From: Bacteroidales bacterium
Lineage (GTDB): Bacteria; Bacteroidota; Bacteroidia; Bacteroidales; UBA932
Assembly: GCA_024401745.1 (NCBI GenBank)
Contig: JAKSKK010000009.1
Location: 1 to 62,890, forward strand
Reading direction: 5' to 3'
DNA: 62,890 bases
Positions 34,711 to 44,200 of the stretch are shown piece by piece. The notes under the pieces are model-generated. The model did not search any database. It saw nothing but the letters and a program-made list of their open reading frames with translations, and was not told the DNA's origin. The stretch's first letter is position 1. Every line of letters starts with the position of its first letter. The translations under genes and the position numbers were made by a program.

Positions 34711-36564
34711 CTATTTGATTTCCGTATATTGTCCGTTGGCGTTCTGACCCTTCACTATGTCCTTCACCAGATAGTGCAGATACATCTCGAGGTTGGTATA
34801 CCTGCCGTCGGGGTCGATCGTGCTCAGGGCGGCGTCGGTGGAGTCCTTGCCGTCAAGCCCGAACAGGGTCTCATACCAGTCGGGGATGCCGTCGAGGTCA
34901 GTGTCGGTGACTATGGCCAGCTGCTCGTCGCTTGCCTTGTATGCGGGCCAGCCGCCAACGTCCTCCTGGGTGTCGATTATACCCTTCGTGCCTCCCTTGC
35001 TGCCCTTGTAGGTGTAACTGCCTTCCCTGGTCTCCTTGGCCAGGCGGGTGTCTATCCTGTCTCTTGCGAGCGACGCTCCCGCGTATGTGAGAACGCTTTC
35101 CATTGCGTCCTCCGCATTGTGCAGGGTGCCCTTGTGGCTTCCCATGAAACTATCGGAGCGCACCTTGTCCTTCTGGTTCTTGTCGTCAGGCTCGACGCCC
35201 TCCCAGTTGTCTGCGGTCACCTTGTCTGAGCCGTACATGAAGTTGCCGCTGACGTAGAACAGGCCCGGAGTGACGCTGTACTGGTCGTCGGGGTTGCAGT
35301 TGCTGCACTTGGTCGTCGGGTTGACTATGCGGGCCCTGTTGCTGCTGCCTTCGCCCGGGCGGTACCAGTTGTTGACGATGTTTATCTGCCTTGGATTGCA
35401 TCCGGGGCGGGATTCGCCGCCGTAGCCGGAATTGCCTCCCCAGTTGTATATCACGTTGTTGATGAAGTGGACGGGGCCTCTTGCAGTGCAGAGGTAGTCA
35501 TGGTCGAAGCGGGGGTTGCGGCTGTCGTGATGGATGAGCAGGTTGTGGTGGAACGATGCGTTGTTTCCGCCCCACAGTCCGCCGTAGCCGTGCGTGCCCT
35601 TGCCGTGTACCGACGTCCTGAGGCTCTCCGAGATTATGCAGTACTGCAGGGTGAAGTTCTCGTTGCCGTAGAATGACGCGCACTCGTCGGTGCTCCAGGA
35701 TACCGAGCAGTGGTCGATGATGATGTCGCTGCACCAGCTGCCGTCCTTATGGCTGGCCGAGAGGGCGTCGTCCTCGGCTCCGGTCTCGTCTCCCATGCGG
35801 CAGCGGATGAACCTGACTATCACGTTCGATGCGTTTATCTGCAGGGGGTAGTTCTTCAGGCAGATTCCGTCGCCAGGCGCAGTCTGGCCCGCGATGGTGA
35901 GGTCTCCGTTCGAGATCTTGAGGGTGGATTTGAGCTCGATTATGCCGGCCACGTCGAATACGACTGTGCGCGCTCCTTTCTGGCTGACCGCCCATCGCAG
36001 GGTGCCCTCTTCGCTGCCGTCCTTTATGGATGTGACGTGAAGCACCTTGCCTCCGCGTCCTCCGGTTGCGTACATTCCGCCCCCTTCAGCTCCGGGGAAG
36101 GCTCTGGCAGTGCCGTCTTCCTCAGCGGCGGGAATCTGCATTGCGGAGTACACGTCGGGGATGGGGTCGGGGCCGGGAACTGGTTCGGGAATGTCGCCAT
36201 TCGCCGTTACGACTTCGACTCTGGCGCTCCATGGCGATGTTTCGCTGCCCGCTACGGTGGCAACCTCGAATTTGTATGATGTTTCGCTCTCGAGATTGTT
36301 GAACGATACTGACGTGCCGACTACGTTTCCGTTTCGGTCGAGCGTGTTCCCCTTGAGCAGACGGTAATTGTAGCTGTCGGCTCCGGAGACGGCATCCCAT
36401 GCGAACGCCAGGGTATTATTGGTGCAGAATTCCACGTGGACATCGGTGGGAGCGATAGGCTTCACGGGCTTGTCATCGGGTTCCTTGCTGCCGGAAGTGC
36501 CTCCGCAGGCGAAAAGGCCCGCGAACGCTATTAAAAGGACAAGTATGTTGGCTTTTATCTTCAT
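34711..36564 (-). CDS. Pectate lyase (PL1-like) lipoprotein with an N-terminal FnIII-like domain
   Basis: 617 residues. A lipoprotein signal (IAFAGLFAC, Cys near 20) is followed by an FnIII-like domain (about 38-120, PTDVHVEFCTNNTLAFAWDA) and a Pro-rich linker. The parallel beta-helix catalytic part starts near 153 (ARAFPGAEGGGMYATGG) and continues with GTLRWAVSQKGARTVVFDVA, then IIIDHCSVSWSTDE and RNPRFDHDY, which carry the Ca-binding acids and likely catalytic Arg of PL1-type pectate lyases. It cleaves homogalacturonan by beta-elimination, giving the unsaturated ends that GH105 and KduI/KduD process. Its start overlaps the GH28 stop by four bases (ATGA), so the two are translationally coupled. 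The subfamily cannot be fixed by eye. Confidence 0.88.
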   Translation of the reverse strand: MKIKANILVLLIAFAGLFACGGTSGSKEPDDKPVKPIAPTDVHVEFCTNNTLAFAWDAVSGADSYNYRLLKGNTLDRNGNVVGTSVSFNNLESETSYKFEVATVAGSETSPWSARVEVVTANGDIPEPVPGPDPIPDVYSAMQIPAAEEDGTARAFPGAEGGGMYATGGRGGKVLHVTSIKDGSEEGTLRWAVSQKGARTVVFDVAGIIELKSTLKISNGDLTIAGQTAPGDGICLKNYPLQINASNVIVRFIRCRMGDETGAEDDALSASHKDGSWCSDIIIDHCSVSWSTDECASFYGNENFTLQYCIISESLRTSVHGKGTHGYGGLWGGNNASFHHNLLIHHDSRNPRFDHDYLCTARGPVHFINNVIYNWGGNSGYGGESRPGCNPRQINIVNNWYRPGEGSSNRARIVNPTTKCSNCNPDDQYSVTPGLFYVSGNFMYGSDKVTADNWEGVEPDDKNQKDKVRSDSFMGSHKGTLHNAEDAMESVLTYAGASLARDRIDTRLAKETREGSYTYKGSKGGTKGIIDTQEDVGGWPAYKASDEQLAIVTDTDLDGIPDWYETLFGLDGKDSTDAALSTIDPDGRYTNLEMYLHYLVKDIVKGQNANGQYTEIK

Positions 36565-38081
36565 TCCTGGATGATGTTTGAGACCTTGTATGTCTTGAGC
36601 GGCTCGCCGTCGGCGGCGTTGACGGTCACGCCGCGCAGCGATACATCCTCGCTGTAGCGCAGCTCTATGCCTCTTGACGCGCTGATGGTGCAGTCTTCTA
36701 TGCTGATTCCCTTGACGGGCATTTCGGGCAGGCCGTTGAAGTACATCGCCCTGTCAGCGCCGCTGCAGGTGACCGAACTGATGTGGATGTCGCGGAAGGC
36801 CGGCGTGGTCTCGTCGACGGGGAGGGCCGGTTCGTCAGCGGGAGCGCCGTCCTCTCTTGATTCCGTTGCCGACTTGCCACCGTAGAAAAGATCAAAGAGC
36901 AAGCAGTCGGTCGCTATATCCGTCATACGGATGTTGTCGATCCATATTCCGGAAACCACACCACCGCGCCCGCGCTTGCTCTTGAATCTTAAACCCACGT
37001 CAGTGCCGAGGAAACGGCAGTTGCTGACCTTGATGTCCTTCACGCCACCACTCATCTCGGAGCCTACCACAAAGCCGCCGTGACCGTGGAATACCGTACA
37101 TCCGTCAACGATTATCCGGCTGCACGGAACACCGCGCCGCCTGCCGTCCTCGTCCTTGCCGCTTTTTATGCATATACCGTCGTCCCCACAGTCGAAACTG
37201 CTGTTCACGAGCAGGACGCCGGTGCATGAATCTATGTCTATGCCATCCCCGTTCTGGGAATATTCGGGATTGCGTACCGTGATTCCGTCCACAATCACGT
37301 TCCTGCACAGCAGGGGATGTATGTTCCAGGCCGGAGAGTTCTGGAAGACGCAGTCCTTGAGCAGGACGTTCTCGCAGTTTCTCAGGCTTACCATGACGGG
37401 CCTCAGGAAGCTCTTGATGAGCGAGTCAGGCAGGGATGCGTCCGGCACGTTCATATTGGCGTTCTTTTCGGCGAGGATGAATCCTTCGTCAGGGTACCAG
37501 GTCTTGCCGTCTTCACTCAGGACTCCTCCGCTTGCCAGCTTGGCCTTCCACTGGGCGGAATTCATCTTGCTCTTCTTCACGGCTCGCCAGTCCTGCCCGC
37601 TGCCGTCAATGACGCCGCCTCCGGTGATGGATATGTCATGTGCGTCCTGGGCGAAGAGGGGAGACTCGCAGCGTCTTGTCTCCAGACCTTCGAACGAGGT
37701 GTGTATCACGGGGTAAAGGTTCCTCGAGGGGTCGAAGACGATGACGGCGCCACGCTCCACGTGCAGGTCCATGTTGCTCCTGAGCTCTATGGGGCCGGTG
37801 CGCCAGATTCCTGCGGGAACCACCAGCCTTCCGCCGCCAAGCGCTTCGAGGTGGGCGACGGCATCGGCAAATGCGTTGGTATTCAGAGTGATACCATCGC
37901 CGATTCCTCCGAAGTCTTCTATGCTGACTGTTCTGGACGGTATTTCAGGAAGGCCGATCCTGTCCATTTCAAATGGAAGCTTCCGGTAATATTGCCCATA
38001 ATTATCTTTCGTGCTCGTGCACGAAAGGAGACACGGTACTGATAATAAAACAGTTAGGAATATTGTGGCTAGCTTTCTCAT
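36561..38081 (-). CDS. GH28 polygalacturonase-type lipoprotein
   Basis: 506 residues from the ATG at 38081; a TTG two codons upstream is possible but less likely. The lipoprotein signal ends VPCLLSC|TSTK. The beta-helix carries GH28 motifs in order: NGDGIDID (about 255), CGDDG, the GHGG His and the RFKSKRGRGG Arg/Lys. It hydrolyses galacturonic-acid linkages in pectin, yielding galacturonate for UxaC. It is the first gene of the pectin operon and overlaps the PL1 start by four bases. Oddity: codons 19-25 (LSCTSTK) contain a near-perfect copy of the operator palindrome seen in the regulatory regions. Endo versus exo action and exact linkage are not visible. Confidence 0.92.
   Translation of the reverse strand: MRKLATIFLTVLLSVPCLLSCTSTKDNYGQYYRKLPFEMDRIGLPEIPSRTVSIEDFGGIGDGITLNTNAFADAVAHLEALGGGRLVVPAGIWRTGPIELRSNMDLHVERGAVIVFDPSRNLYPVIHTSFEGLETRRCESPLFAQDAHDISITGGGVIDGSGQDWRAVKKSKMNSAQWKAKLASGGVLSEDGKTWYPDEGFILAEKNANMNVPDASLPDSLIKSFLRPVMVSLRNCENVLLKDCVFQNSPAWNIHPLLCRNVIVDGITVRNPEYSQNGDGIDIDSCTGVLLVNSSFDCGDDGICIKSGKDEDGRRRGVPCSRIIVDGCTVFHGHGGFVVGSEMSGGVKDIKVSNCRFLGTDVGLRFKSKRGRGGVVSGIWIDNIRMTDIATDCLLFDLFYGGKSATESREDGAPADEPALPVDETTPAFRDIHISSVTCSGADRAMYFNGLPEMPVKGISIEDCTISASRGIELRYSEDVSLRGVTVNAADGEPLKTYKVSNIIQE
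38007..38026. promoter_or_regulatory. Intragenic operator candidate in the GH28 signal-peptide codons
   Basis: A 20-base palindrome, TTTCGTGCTCGTGCACGAAA, with one mismatched pair; the core (38010-38023) matches the other operators. It lies about 90 bases into the predicted GH28 transcript and 155 bases from the main site at 38160-38183, similar in concept to the auxiliary intragenic operator of lac. It could also be a coincidence of the LSCTSTK codons. Confidence 0.5.
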
Positions 38082-38115
38082 TTGCAAATCCGGCCTATTT
38101 CAGGCTTGTAACGAA

Positions 38116-38123
38116 CAAATATA
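38116..38123 (-). promoter_or_regulatory. -7 element (TATATTTG) of the pectin operon (GH28 onward)
   Basis: TAnnTTTG match on the minus strand, 34 bases before the GH28 ATG. The main palindrome is centred about 60 bases upstream of the predicted start. Confidence 0.6.
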
Positions 38124-38159
38124 ATAAATAATTCATTATATGACGCCTATTCGGCTAAA

Positions 38160-38183
38160 ATTTTCGTGCACGTGCACGAAAAT
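38160..38183. promoter_or_regulatory. Main operator candidate between GH28 and rpiB: 24-base perfect palindrome
   Basis: The core CGTGCACGTGCACG (38165-38178) is extended by ATTTT on the left and AAAAT on the right, making all 24 bases perfectly palindromic about a central CpG. It is the best copy of the four. It lies about midway between the divergent -7 elements (38116-38123 and 38216-38223), near -60 of each, a position more typical of activation or looping than of simple blocking. Confidence 0.72.
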
Positions 38184-38215
38184 AATCAACTACGTTGTTT
38201 TCAATGAAAATTCCT

Positions 38216-38223
38216 TAACTTTG
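38216..38223 (+). promoter_or_regulatory. -7 element (TAACTTTG) for rpiB-truB
   Basis: TAnnTTTG match ending 27 bases before the rpiB ATG, with a TTG about 18 bases upstream as a weak -33. Confidence 0.6.
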
Positions 38224-38250
38224 CAGAAACAGTTACAGCATTTTATTATC

Positions 38251-38682
38251 ATGACAATCGGAATCTGCAGCGACCACGCCGGTCTTGAATACAAGACAAA
38301 GCTTATCAGTTATCTTCTCGGAAAAGGTTATGATGTCGTCAACTTCGGTACTGACAGCGCCGACAGCTGCGACTACTCTGACTTTGCACACCCTCTGGCA
38401 TCGGCCGTAGAGGAGGGCAGCGTCGACTGTGGCATAGCGATCTGCGGTACGGGCAACGGTATGGCGATGACTCTCAATCATCACAGGGGCATTCGTGCAG
38501 GCCTTGCATGGAGCACTGCGATCGCACATCTCGTGAAGGAGCACAACAACGCCAACGTCCTCGTGATGCCCGCCCGATTCATCTCCTACCAGATGGCAGT
38601 GAGCTGCGTGCGTGAGTGGCTCAAGACCGACTTCGCCGGCGGCCGCCATCAGCGCCGTATCGACAAAATCCCTGTAGACTAG
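38251..38682 (+). CDS. rpiB: Ribose-5-phosphate isomerase B (RpiB/LacAB family)
   Basis: 143 residues from the ATG at 38251. The frame is open upstream through the operator to an earlier ATG, but the added residues are coded by regulatory DNA. Family motifs: ICSDHAGLEYK at the N-terminus and ICGTGNGMAMTLNH with the catalytic Cys. It interconverts ribose-5-P and ribulose-5-P; relatives act on allose-6-P or galactose-6-P, so the substrate is not certain. Its stop overlaps the GTG start of truB. It shares the control region, with the best operator palindrome, with the pectin operon. Confidence 0.9.
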   Translation: MTIGICSDHAGLEYKTKLISYLLGKGYDVVNFGTDSADSCDYSDFAHPLASAVEEGSVDCGIAICGTGNGMAMTLNHHRGIRAGLAWSTAIAHLVKEHNNANVLVMPARFISYQMAVSCVREWLKTDFAGGRHQRRIDKIPVD

Positions 38683-39518
38683 TGGAGCCTTTCAGCCATA
38701 GCATCGAGGACTATCCTGAAGGAATAATCCTCCCTATCGACAAGCCCTACCGCTGGACTTCGGCCGACGTGATACGCAAGGTCAAGTTCGCGGCTATCCG
38801 CCATTTCGGCAAGAAGAACCTTAAGGTCGGCCATGCCGGCACCCTGGACCCCCTTGCGACAGGAATCCTCCTGGTTTGCATCGGCCCTGCGACCAAGCGT
38901 GCCGAGGAGCTTCAGCGCTCTGCGAAGCAGTATGTCGCAGGAGTGACCTTCGGAGCCACCACGCCCTCGTATGACCTTGAGAAAGAGATAGATGCCGAGT
39001 TCCCGCTAGACGGCGTGAGCCGTGAGGCGCTTGAGGCCGTGCTCCCCACGTTCGTAGGCGAGCAGGAGCAGGTCGCACCGCTGTTCAGCGCCAAGTCCGT
39101 GGATGGAGTGCGCGCGTATGAGCTTGCCAGGAAGATGTACCGCGAGCATCTTCGCACCGGGGCCGATTTCAACCACGAACAGAGCGAACTCCTCAGCCGC
39201 CAGCAGATCAACATCTACGGTCTTGAACTGATTGATTATCGCGAAGATTTGCCGGAGAGCACCCAGCCCTGCGGAGAAACGAAACAAAACAAATCAAACA
39301 GGATTCATGTTGCTGATATTTCAGGGTATGATCTTCCGACAGCGATGATACGGGTGGACTGCAGCAAAGGAACCTACATCCGCGCCCTGGCCCGCGACCT
39401 TGGCGAAGCGCTCGGCAGCGCAGCCTTCCTCAGCAGCCTCCGCCGCACCGGCAACGGTGGCTTCACAATCGAGGATGCCGTGACGCTCGAGAAAGCAATG
39501 ACACTTTTCGGAGAATAA
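38682..39518 (+). CDS. truB: tRNA pseudouridine55 synthase
   Basis: 278 residues. I take the GTG at 38682, which overlaps the rpiB TAG (TAGTG); it gives an N-terminus (VEPFSHSIEDYPEGIILPIDKPYRWTS) that fits, whereas the earlier in-frame ATG lies inside rpiB. The catalytic Asp is in GHAGTLDPLATGILLVCIG, and SAKSVDGVRAYELAR and CSKGTYIRALARDLG are further TruB hallmarks. It makes pseudouridine 55 in the T-loop of tRNAs. A short basic/polar segment near residues 195-210 (ETKQNKSNRIH) is AT-richer than its surroundings. A strong terminator follows immediately. Confidence 0.93.
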   Translation: MEPFSHSIEDYPEGIILPIDKPYRWTSADVIRKVKFAAIRHFGKKNLKVGHAGTLDPLATGILLVCIGPATKRAEELQRSAKQYVAGVTFGATTPSYDLEKEIDAEFPLDGVSREALEAVLPTFVGEQEQVAPLFSAKSVDGVRAYELARKMYREHLRTGADFNHEQSELLSRQQINIYGLELIDYREDLPESTQPCGETKQNKSNRIHVADISGYDLPTAMIRVDCSKGTYIRALARDLGEALGSAAFLSSLRRTGNGGFTIEDAVTLEKAMTLFGE

Positions 39519-39520
39519 AA

Positions 39521-39546
39521 AAAGGCGAGATCTAAGTCTCGCCTTT
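39521..39546. terminator. Bidirectional terminator between truB and the second susD
   Basis: Perfect 10-bp stem AAAGGCGAGA (39521-39530)/TCTCGCCTTT (39537-39546) with a six-base loop, preceded by A-rich and followed by T-rich sequence. It can end both truB (plus) and the convergent susC-susD operon (minus). Confidence 0.88.
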
Positions 39547-39565
39547 TTCGTTATGTGCTGAACTG

Positions 39566-41236
39566 TTAGTAACCAGGGTTCTGCTTCCAGTTTGTGTTGC
39601 TGTTCATGACTCCGGTAGGGATGGGGAAGATACGCCAGTTCCTGTTACCGGCGTCCGGGTTGATCTTATGGATCAGCCAGGTCTCATTCTCATACTGGCC
39701 GAAACGGATCATGTCGTTGCGGCGCCATCCTTCATCGAAGAACTCGCGTCCACGCTCGTCGAGGATGTCCTGGAGAGTGGGGTCGGCAGCAAGTTCGGGT
39801 GCGTGAACGTATGAGCGGATCTGGTTGAACAGGCTCTTTGCCGAGTCACCATTGGTCGCTGAACCTCCGCGGAGTATTGCCTCTGCCTTCATGAGAAGGA
39901 TGTCGGCATAACGGAAGACGGGAACGTCGTTGCTGTTGCTGCGTCCGTATGTGTTATAGTCTGAAGGATTGAGACAGTACTTGTTGGTTATCCAGCCCTG
40001 GGTCCATCCTGTCATGTTTGCACCTACGTCAAGGTGGTCATACTCAGGACCGATGGGAATCACATTGCCGTTTGCATCGGTAATCTCTACGAGGGTGATG
40101 GTCTTCTTCATCTGCACGAGTTCGCCCTTGTAGTATGTAGGGATGTCGGTCTTCTCGTAGTCAGCGCCGTACTGGTATACGATACCGTCGGGATCGTTGC
40201 CATAGATGCAGTCGTTGCGGCGGTCGCCGGGAAGGTTGAAGAGGTCTGAGAAGTCAGGGTTCATCATGAAGCAGCCTGCGCATGAGTTGGTGAGGGGTGC
40301 ATTGTAGAGACCGGCACCGCTGCCACCGTCGTTCTGGCCACGGCGCCAGGTATGATAGCGGCCATAGTCATTACCGTCCTTGTCGGACGCGGTGTAGGGA
40401 ACAGCATAGATGAAGTCCTTGATCTGAGGGCCGTTGTTGGGGAGGAACTTGGTCTTGAAGTCATCGCTGAGGTTGAAGTTGCCGCTCTTGATGATGTCGT
40501 CGCATGCAGCGATGCAGTCATTGATCTTGGCGTTGGTCTGCGAAGGCTCGTAAGAGTAGATGTCTCCTGTATAGACTGCCCAGTTGAGGTAGATCTTTGC
40601 GAGGAGTGCCTGTGCCATCCAGCGGGTCGGCTTGCCATAGTTGGCGTTGTTGAGTTCTACGGGGAGCTTGTCCATCACGGTGGTAAGTTCGTCCACTATC
40701 CACTCGGTCACGTCCTTGCGGGGAGCACGCTCCACTGCCTCATCGTCATCGTAGAGGTGGTCGAGGATAGGAGTGTCGCCGAATGCGTCCATGAGCATCC
40801 AATGATAGAATGCGCGGACGGCACGGATCTGAGCGGCTGTCTTGGAGATCTCGCCATCACCGCTCTCGAGGCTCATGAGCGCCTTGTTGCACTTGGTGAT
40901 ACCTCCCTGGATGTCAGAGTACCAGTCTACGCAGTAGTCCTGAGGGAGAGTCTTGTGAAGGGTCGCACGCATACGCGGACCCTCGTCGTAGTAGTCACCG
41001 CTGAATGAGACAGCAACGGCAGCGCCGCCTGTCATCTCCATGAGTCCGATGTAACCTGAGTAGAATCCTACATATCTTGCTCTGTGTGCGAAGTAGCAGT
41101 CGGTTGCAAGTGCTTCCTGTGCGATCTCGTTCTCGGGATATGAGGTGTAGTTTGACTTGACGTCGACGTCAAGGTCAACACAGCTGCTTATCATGAGCAG
41201 TGCCGCAGCACCAAGAATTAAATATTTGTTCTTCAT
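39566..41236 (-). CDS. SusD/RagB-family lipoprotein, second pair
   Basis: 556 residues with a lipoprotein signal (GAAALLMISSC, Cys near 19). SusD-type features include IRAVRAFYHWMLMDAFGDTPIL near residue 140 and a C-terminal DERGREFFDEGWRRNDMIRFG block. It is paired with the upstream susC after 13 bases. No glycan-active enzyme, SusE-like protein or sugar regulator is encoded beside it, so the substrate is unknown. The second half shows the usual low conservation of binding loops. Ends at a bidirectional terminator. Confidence 0.93.
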   Translation of the reverse strand: MKNKYLILGAAALLMISSCVDLDVDVKSNYTSYPENEIAQEALATDCYFAHRARYVGFYSGYIGLMEMTGGAAVAVSFSGDYYDEGPRMRATLHKTLPQDYCVDWYSDIQGGITKCNKALMSLESGDGEISKTAAQIRAVRAFYHWMLMDAFGDTPILDHLYDDDEAVERAPRKDVTEWIVDELTTVMDKLPVELNNANYGKPTRWMAQALLAKIYLNWAVYTGDIYSYEPSQTNAKINDCIAACDDIIKSGNFNLSDDFKTKFLPNNGPQIKDFIYAVPYTASDKDGNDYGRYHTWRRGQNDGGSGAGLYNAPLTNSCAGCFMMNPDFSDLFNLPGDRRNDCIYGNDPDGIVYQYGADYEKTDIPTYYKGELVQMKKTITLVEITDANGNVIPIGPEYDHLDVGANMTGWTQGWITNKYCLNPSDYNTYGRSNSNDVPVFRYADILLMKAEAILRGGSATNGDSAKSLFNQIRSYVHAPELAADPTLQDILDERGREFFDEGWRRNDMIRFGQYENETWLIHKINPDAGNRNWRIFPIPTGVMNSNTNWKQNPGY

Positions 41237-41249
41237 GATCGTTTCAATT

Positions 41250-44200
41250 TTAGAAGTTAACCTTTACACCAAACAGGACTGAACGGGTGCGAGGATAGCG
41301 TGTCTCCTGATTCTCGATACCGGGAGTAAGGCCACCGAGGTTGACCTCGGGATCGGTGCCTGAGTACTTGGTGATGCAGAAGATGTTGTTGCCTGTTGCG
41401 TAGAGCTGGAGGTTGTTCACCCAGTTGCCGATCTTGCCGAAGTTGTATGCAAGCTGCAGTGATGCAAGACGGATGAAGCTGCCGTTCTCGAGGTAACGGT
41501 CTGAAGGACACTGTGAGCAGGAGTCGGTGAACTTCTGTTCGGTCATGACGCTCTTGAGGGCGTTCTTACCGGTGGTCACGAGTGTAAGTGAACTGAAGTA
41601 GTCGCGGGGACCGTTGTAGACCTTGTTGCCTGCAACGCCCTGGAAGAATGCGGTGAGTGACCAGTTCTTGTAGCTGAAGTCGTTGTTCCATCCGAAGCTT
41701 ACTGCAGGCTGTGCGCTGCCCTTTGCCACGCGGTCGTCCTCGCCGGGATTCGATGTGGTGCCTACGAGCTTGCCGTTCTCATCGTAATCGTTGAAGATCG
41801 AGATGCCTGCATCGTTATAGCCGGCCCACTCATATACGAAGAACTGTCCGATGGGATAGCCTTCCTGCAGACGCTGTACGGTGGTGGTTGAATATCCGCC
41901 GACCTTCGGGTTACCCATGTTCACATAGTCGACTGAGTATGTGTCGTTGCTCATCTTGGTGACGAGGTTCTTGTTATGTGAGATGTTGAAGTTTGTCCTC
42001 CATCTGAAGTTCTCGGTCTGTACGGGAACTGCGTTGATTGAGAGCTCGATACCCTTGTTGCTGATGTTGCCGACATTCGCGGTCATTGTGTTGTAGGGGT
42101 AGCGGTTGGTTGAAACGGGGTACCAGTAGATCAGGTCTGAGGTCTCCTTGTCGTAGTACTCGATGGTACCGGTGAGCCTGTTGTTGAAGAAGCCGAAGTC
42201 AACGCCCACATTGAGCATTGCGGTACGCTCCCACTTGAGGTCAGGGTTGGCGTTGTTGGTGGCTGCGATGGTACGGTAGCGTGAGGTGTTGTCGCTTGCG
42301 TCGGTGTAGTTGAACCATCCTGATGCGCCGTAGGTCTCGCGTGCGGTGTAGGCGTCGAAGCCGAGTGAGTTACCGCTCACGCCGTAGCCGATGCGGAACT
42401 TGAGGTCAGAGAGGACGTTCTGGTTCTTCATGAACTCTTCCTGGATGGCGCGCCATGCGAATGATGCTGAAGGGAATGTACCCCAGCGGTTGTTCACGCC
42501 GAATGCTGAAGAACCGTCGCGGCGTATGGTGGCCTGGAAGATGTAGCGGCTGTCGTATGAGTAGTTCACACGTCCGTAGAACGAGATCATTCTAAGGGTG
42601 GAGAGAAGGTTCGCATAGATGTCGTTGGTGTCGATGACGTTTGCAAGACCGATGTTGTAGTACTGCAGTGAGTCGTCATAGAAGTTGTATGCGGAAAGGC
42701 CGAAGCCGTCGCCGTTGTCGCTCTGCTCCCAAGAGTAGCCGGCCATGAGGTCAAGCTTGTGCACACCTGCGAATGTCTTGTCGTATGAGAGCCAGGTCTC
42801 GAGCTGCTTCTTCTCGCTCTCAGTCTCGCTGCGTCCGGCAAGACCGTGCTTCGATGCTGATGCTGCAAGCTGAGACTTGATTGAATCGTAGCCGTAGTAG
42901 AGGTTCTGGTGGTTCTGGTATGAAGCAGTTACGTTCCATACAAGGCCGTCGGTGATTGTGAGGGCACCCTTGATGACGCCCTGGATGAACTTGTTCTTGC
43001 CCCTGTAGTTGTTCTCGTTGACCATTGCAACAGGGTTGTAGTTCTGTGAAACCACGCCTGTACCGTCGTACCATGAGCCGTCAGGATTGGTGACGGGGCA
43101 GAGGGGAGAGAAGTAGTAGAGAGACTGGTATACGCTCTCGCCGTTGCCGTTGGCTGAAGGAAGCCAGCTGCTGTTCCTTACGCTTGCGTTGAGGTTTGCA
43201 GAAAGCTCGAGGCGGTCGTTGAGGCACTTTGTCTGGATGAATGAGCGTGCTGAGAGCATGTCCATGCCGGCATTGGGGAGGATACCCTGCTTGTTGCGGT
43301 AGTTGATGCTTGCGCTGTACTGGCTCTTCTCGGTGCTTCCGAGAAGTGACAGGTTGTGGTTGTGGGTGAAGCCTGTGCGGAGAACCTCGTCAGCCCAGTT
43401 GGTGTCGGCTCCCATGTCGTTGGGAAGGGTGAAGTTGTTCTCCTTGGCGTATGCGCGGAGGTCGTCGGCAGACATCATCTCGAGCCTCTTTGCGGGCTTC
43501 TCGAATGAAACGTAGCCATTGTATGTGACGGATGCCTTCTCGCCCTTGCCCTTCTTGGTGGTGACGATGATGACGCCGTTGGCTGCCTTTGAACCGTAGA
43601 TTGCGGTTGCGCTGGCGTCGCGGAGTACGTCGATTGACTCGATGTCGTCAGGAGCCACGAGAGAAAGATCCACGCCGGGAACGCCGTCGATCACATAGTA
43701 GGGCTCCATTGCGGCACCCTCACGGAGTGATGATGCACCGCGGAGTGAAATCGAACCGGAACCGTTGGGGTCTGAGTCCTGGGTGATGGTGAGTCCGGGA
43801 ACCTTGCCCTGGAGAAGCTCAGCGGGGCTGGTGTAGGAACCCTTGTTGAAGTCGTTTGCGTTGACGCTGGTGATCGAAGATGAGATGTCCTTGCGCTGGA
43901 GGCTGCCGTAGCCGATGACGACTACGTCCTCAAGGAAGTTCGCGTCGTCTGCAAGAACGACGTTGAGGACTGAACCGTCAACGGTGACTTCCTTGGTCTG
44001 GTAGCCGATGTAGCTGACCTCGAGTACCTGACCTTTGGCTGCTGAAATGGTGAAGTTGCCGTCCATGTCGGTGACGACACCCTGTGTCTGTCCCTTGAGG
44101 AGAACGGCGGCACCGATGAGAGGCTCGCCTTGCGAGTCCTTGACGGAGCCTTTCACTGTCTGGCTCTGGGCGTATGCCATACCGTATCCGGTACCCGGCA

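Noticed and set aside
38084-38250. Upstream extension of RpiB and the alternative TTG start of GH28
   Set aside because: The RpiB extension is translated operator and promoter DNA; for GH28 the ATG at 38081 gives a standard lipoprotein signal.
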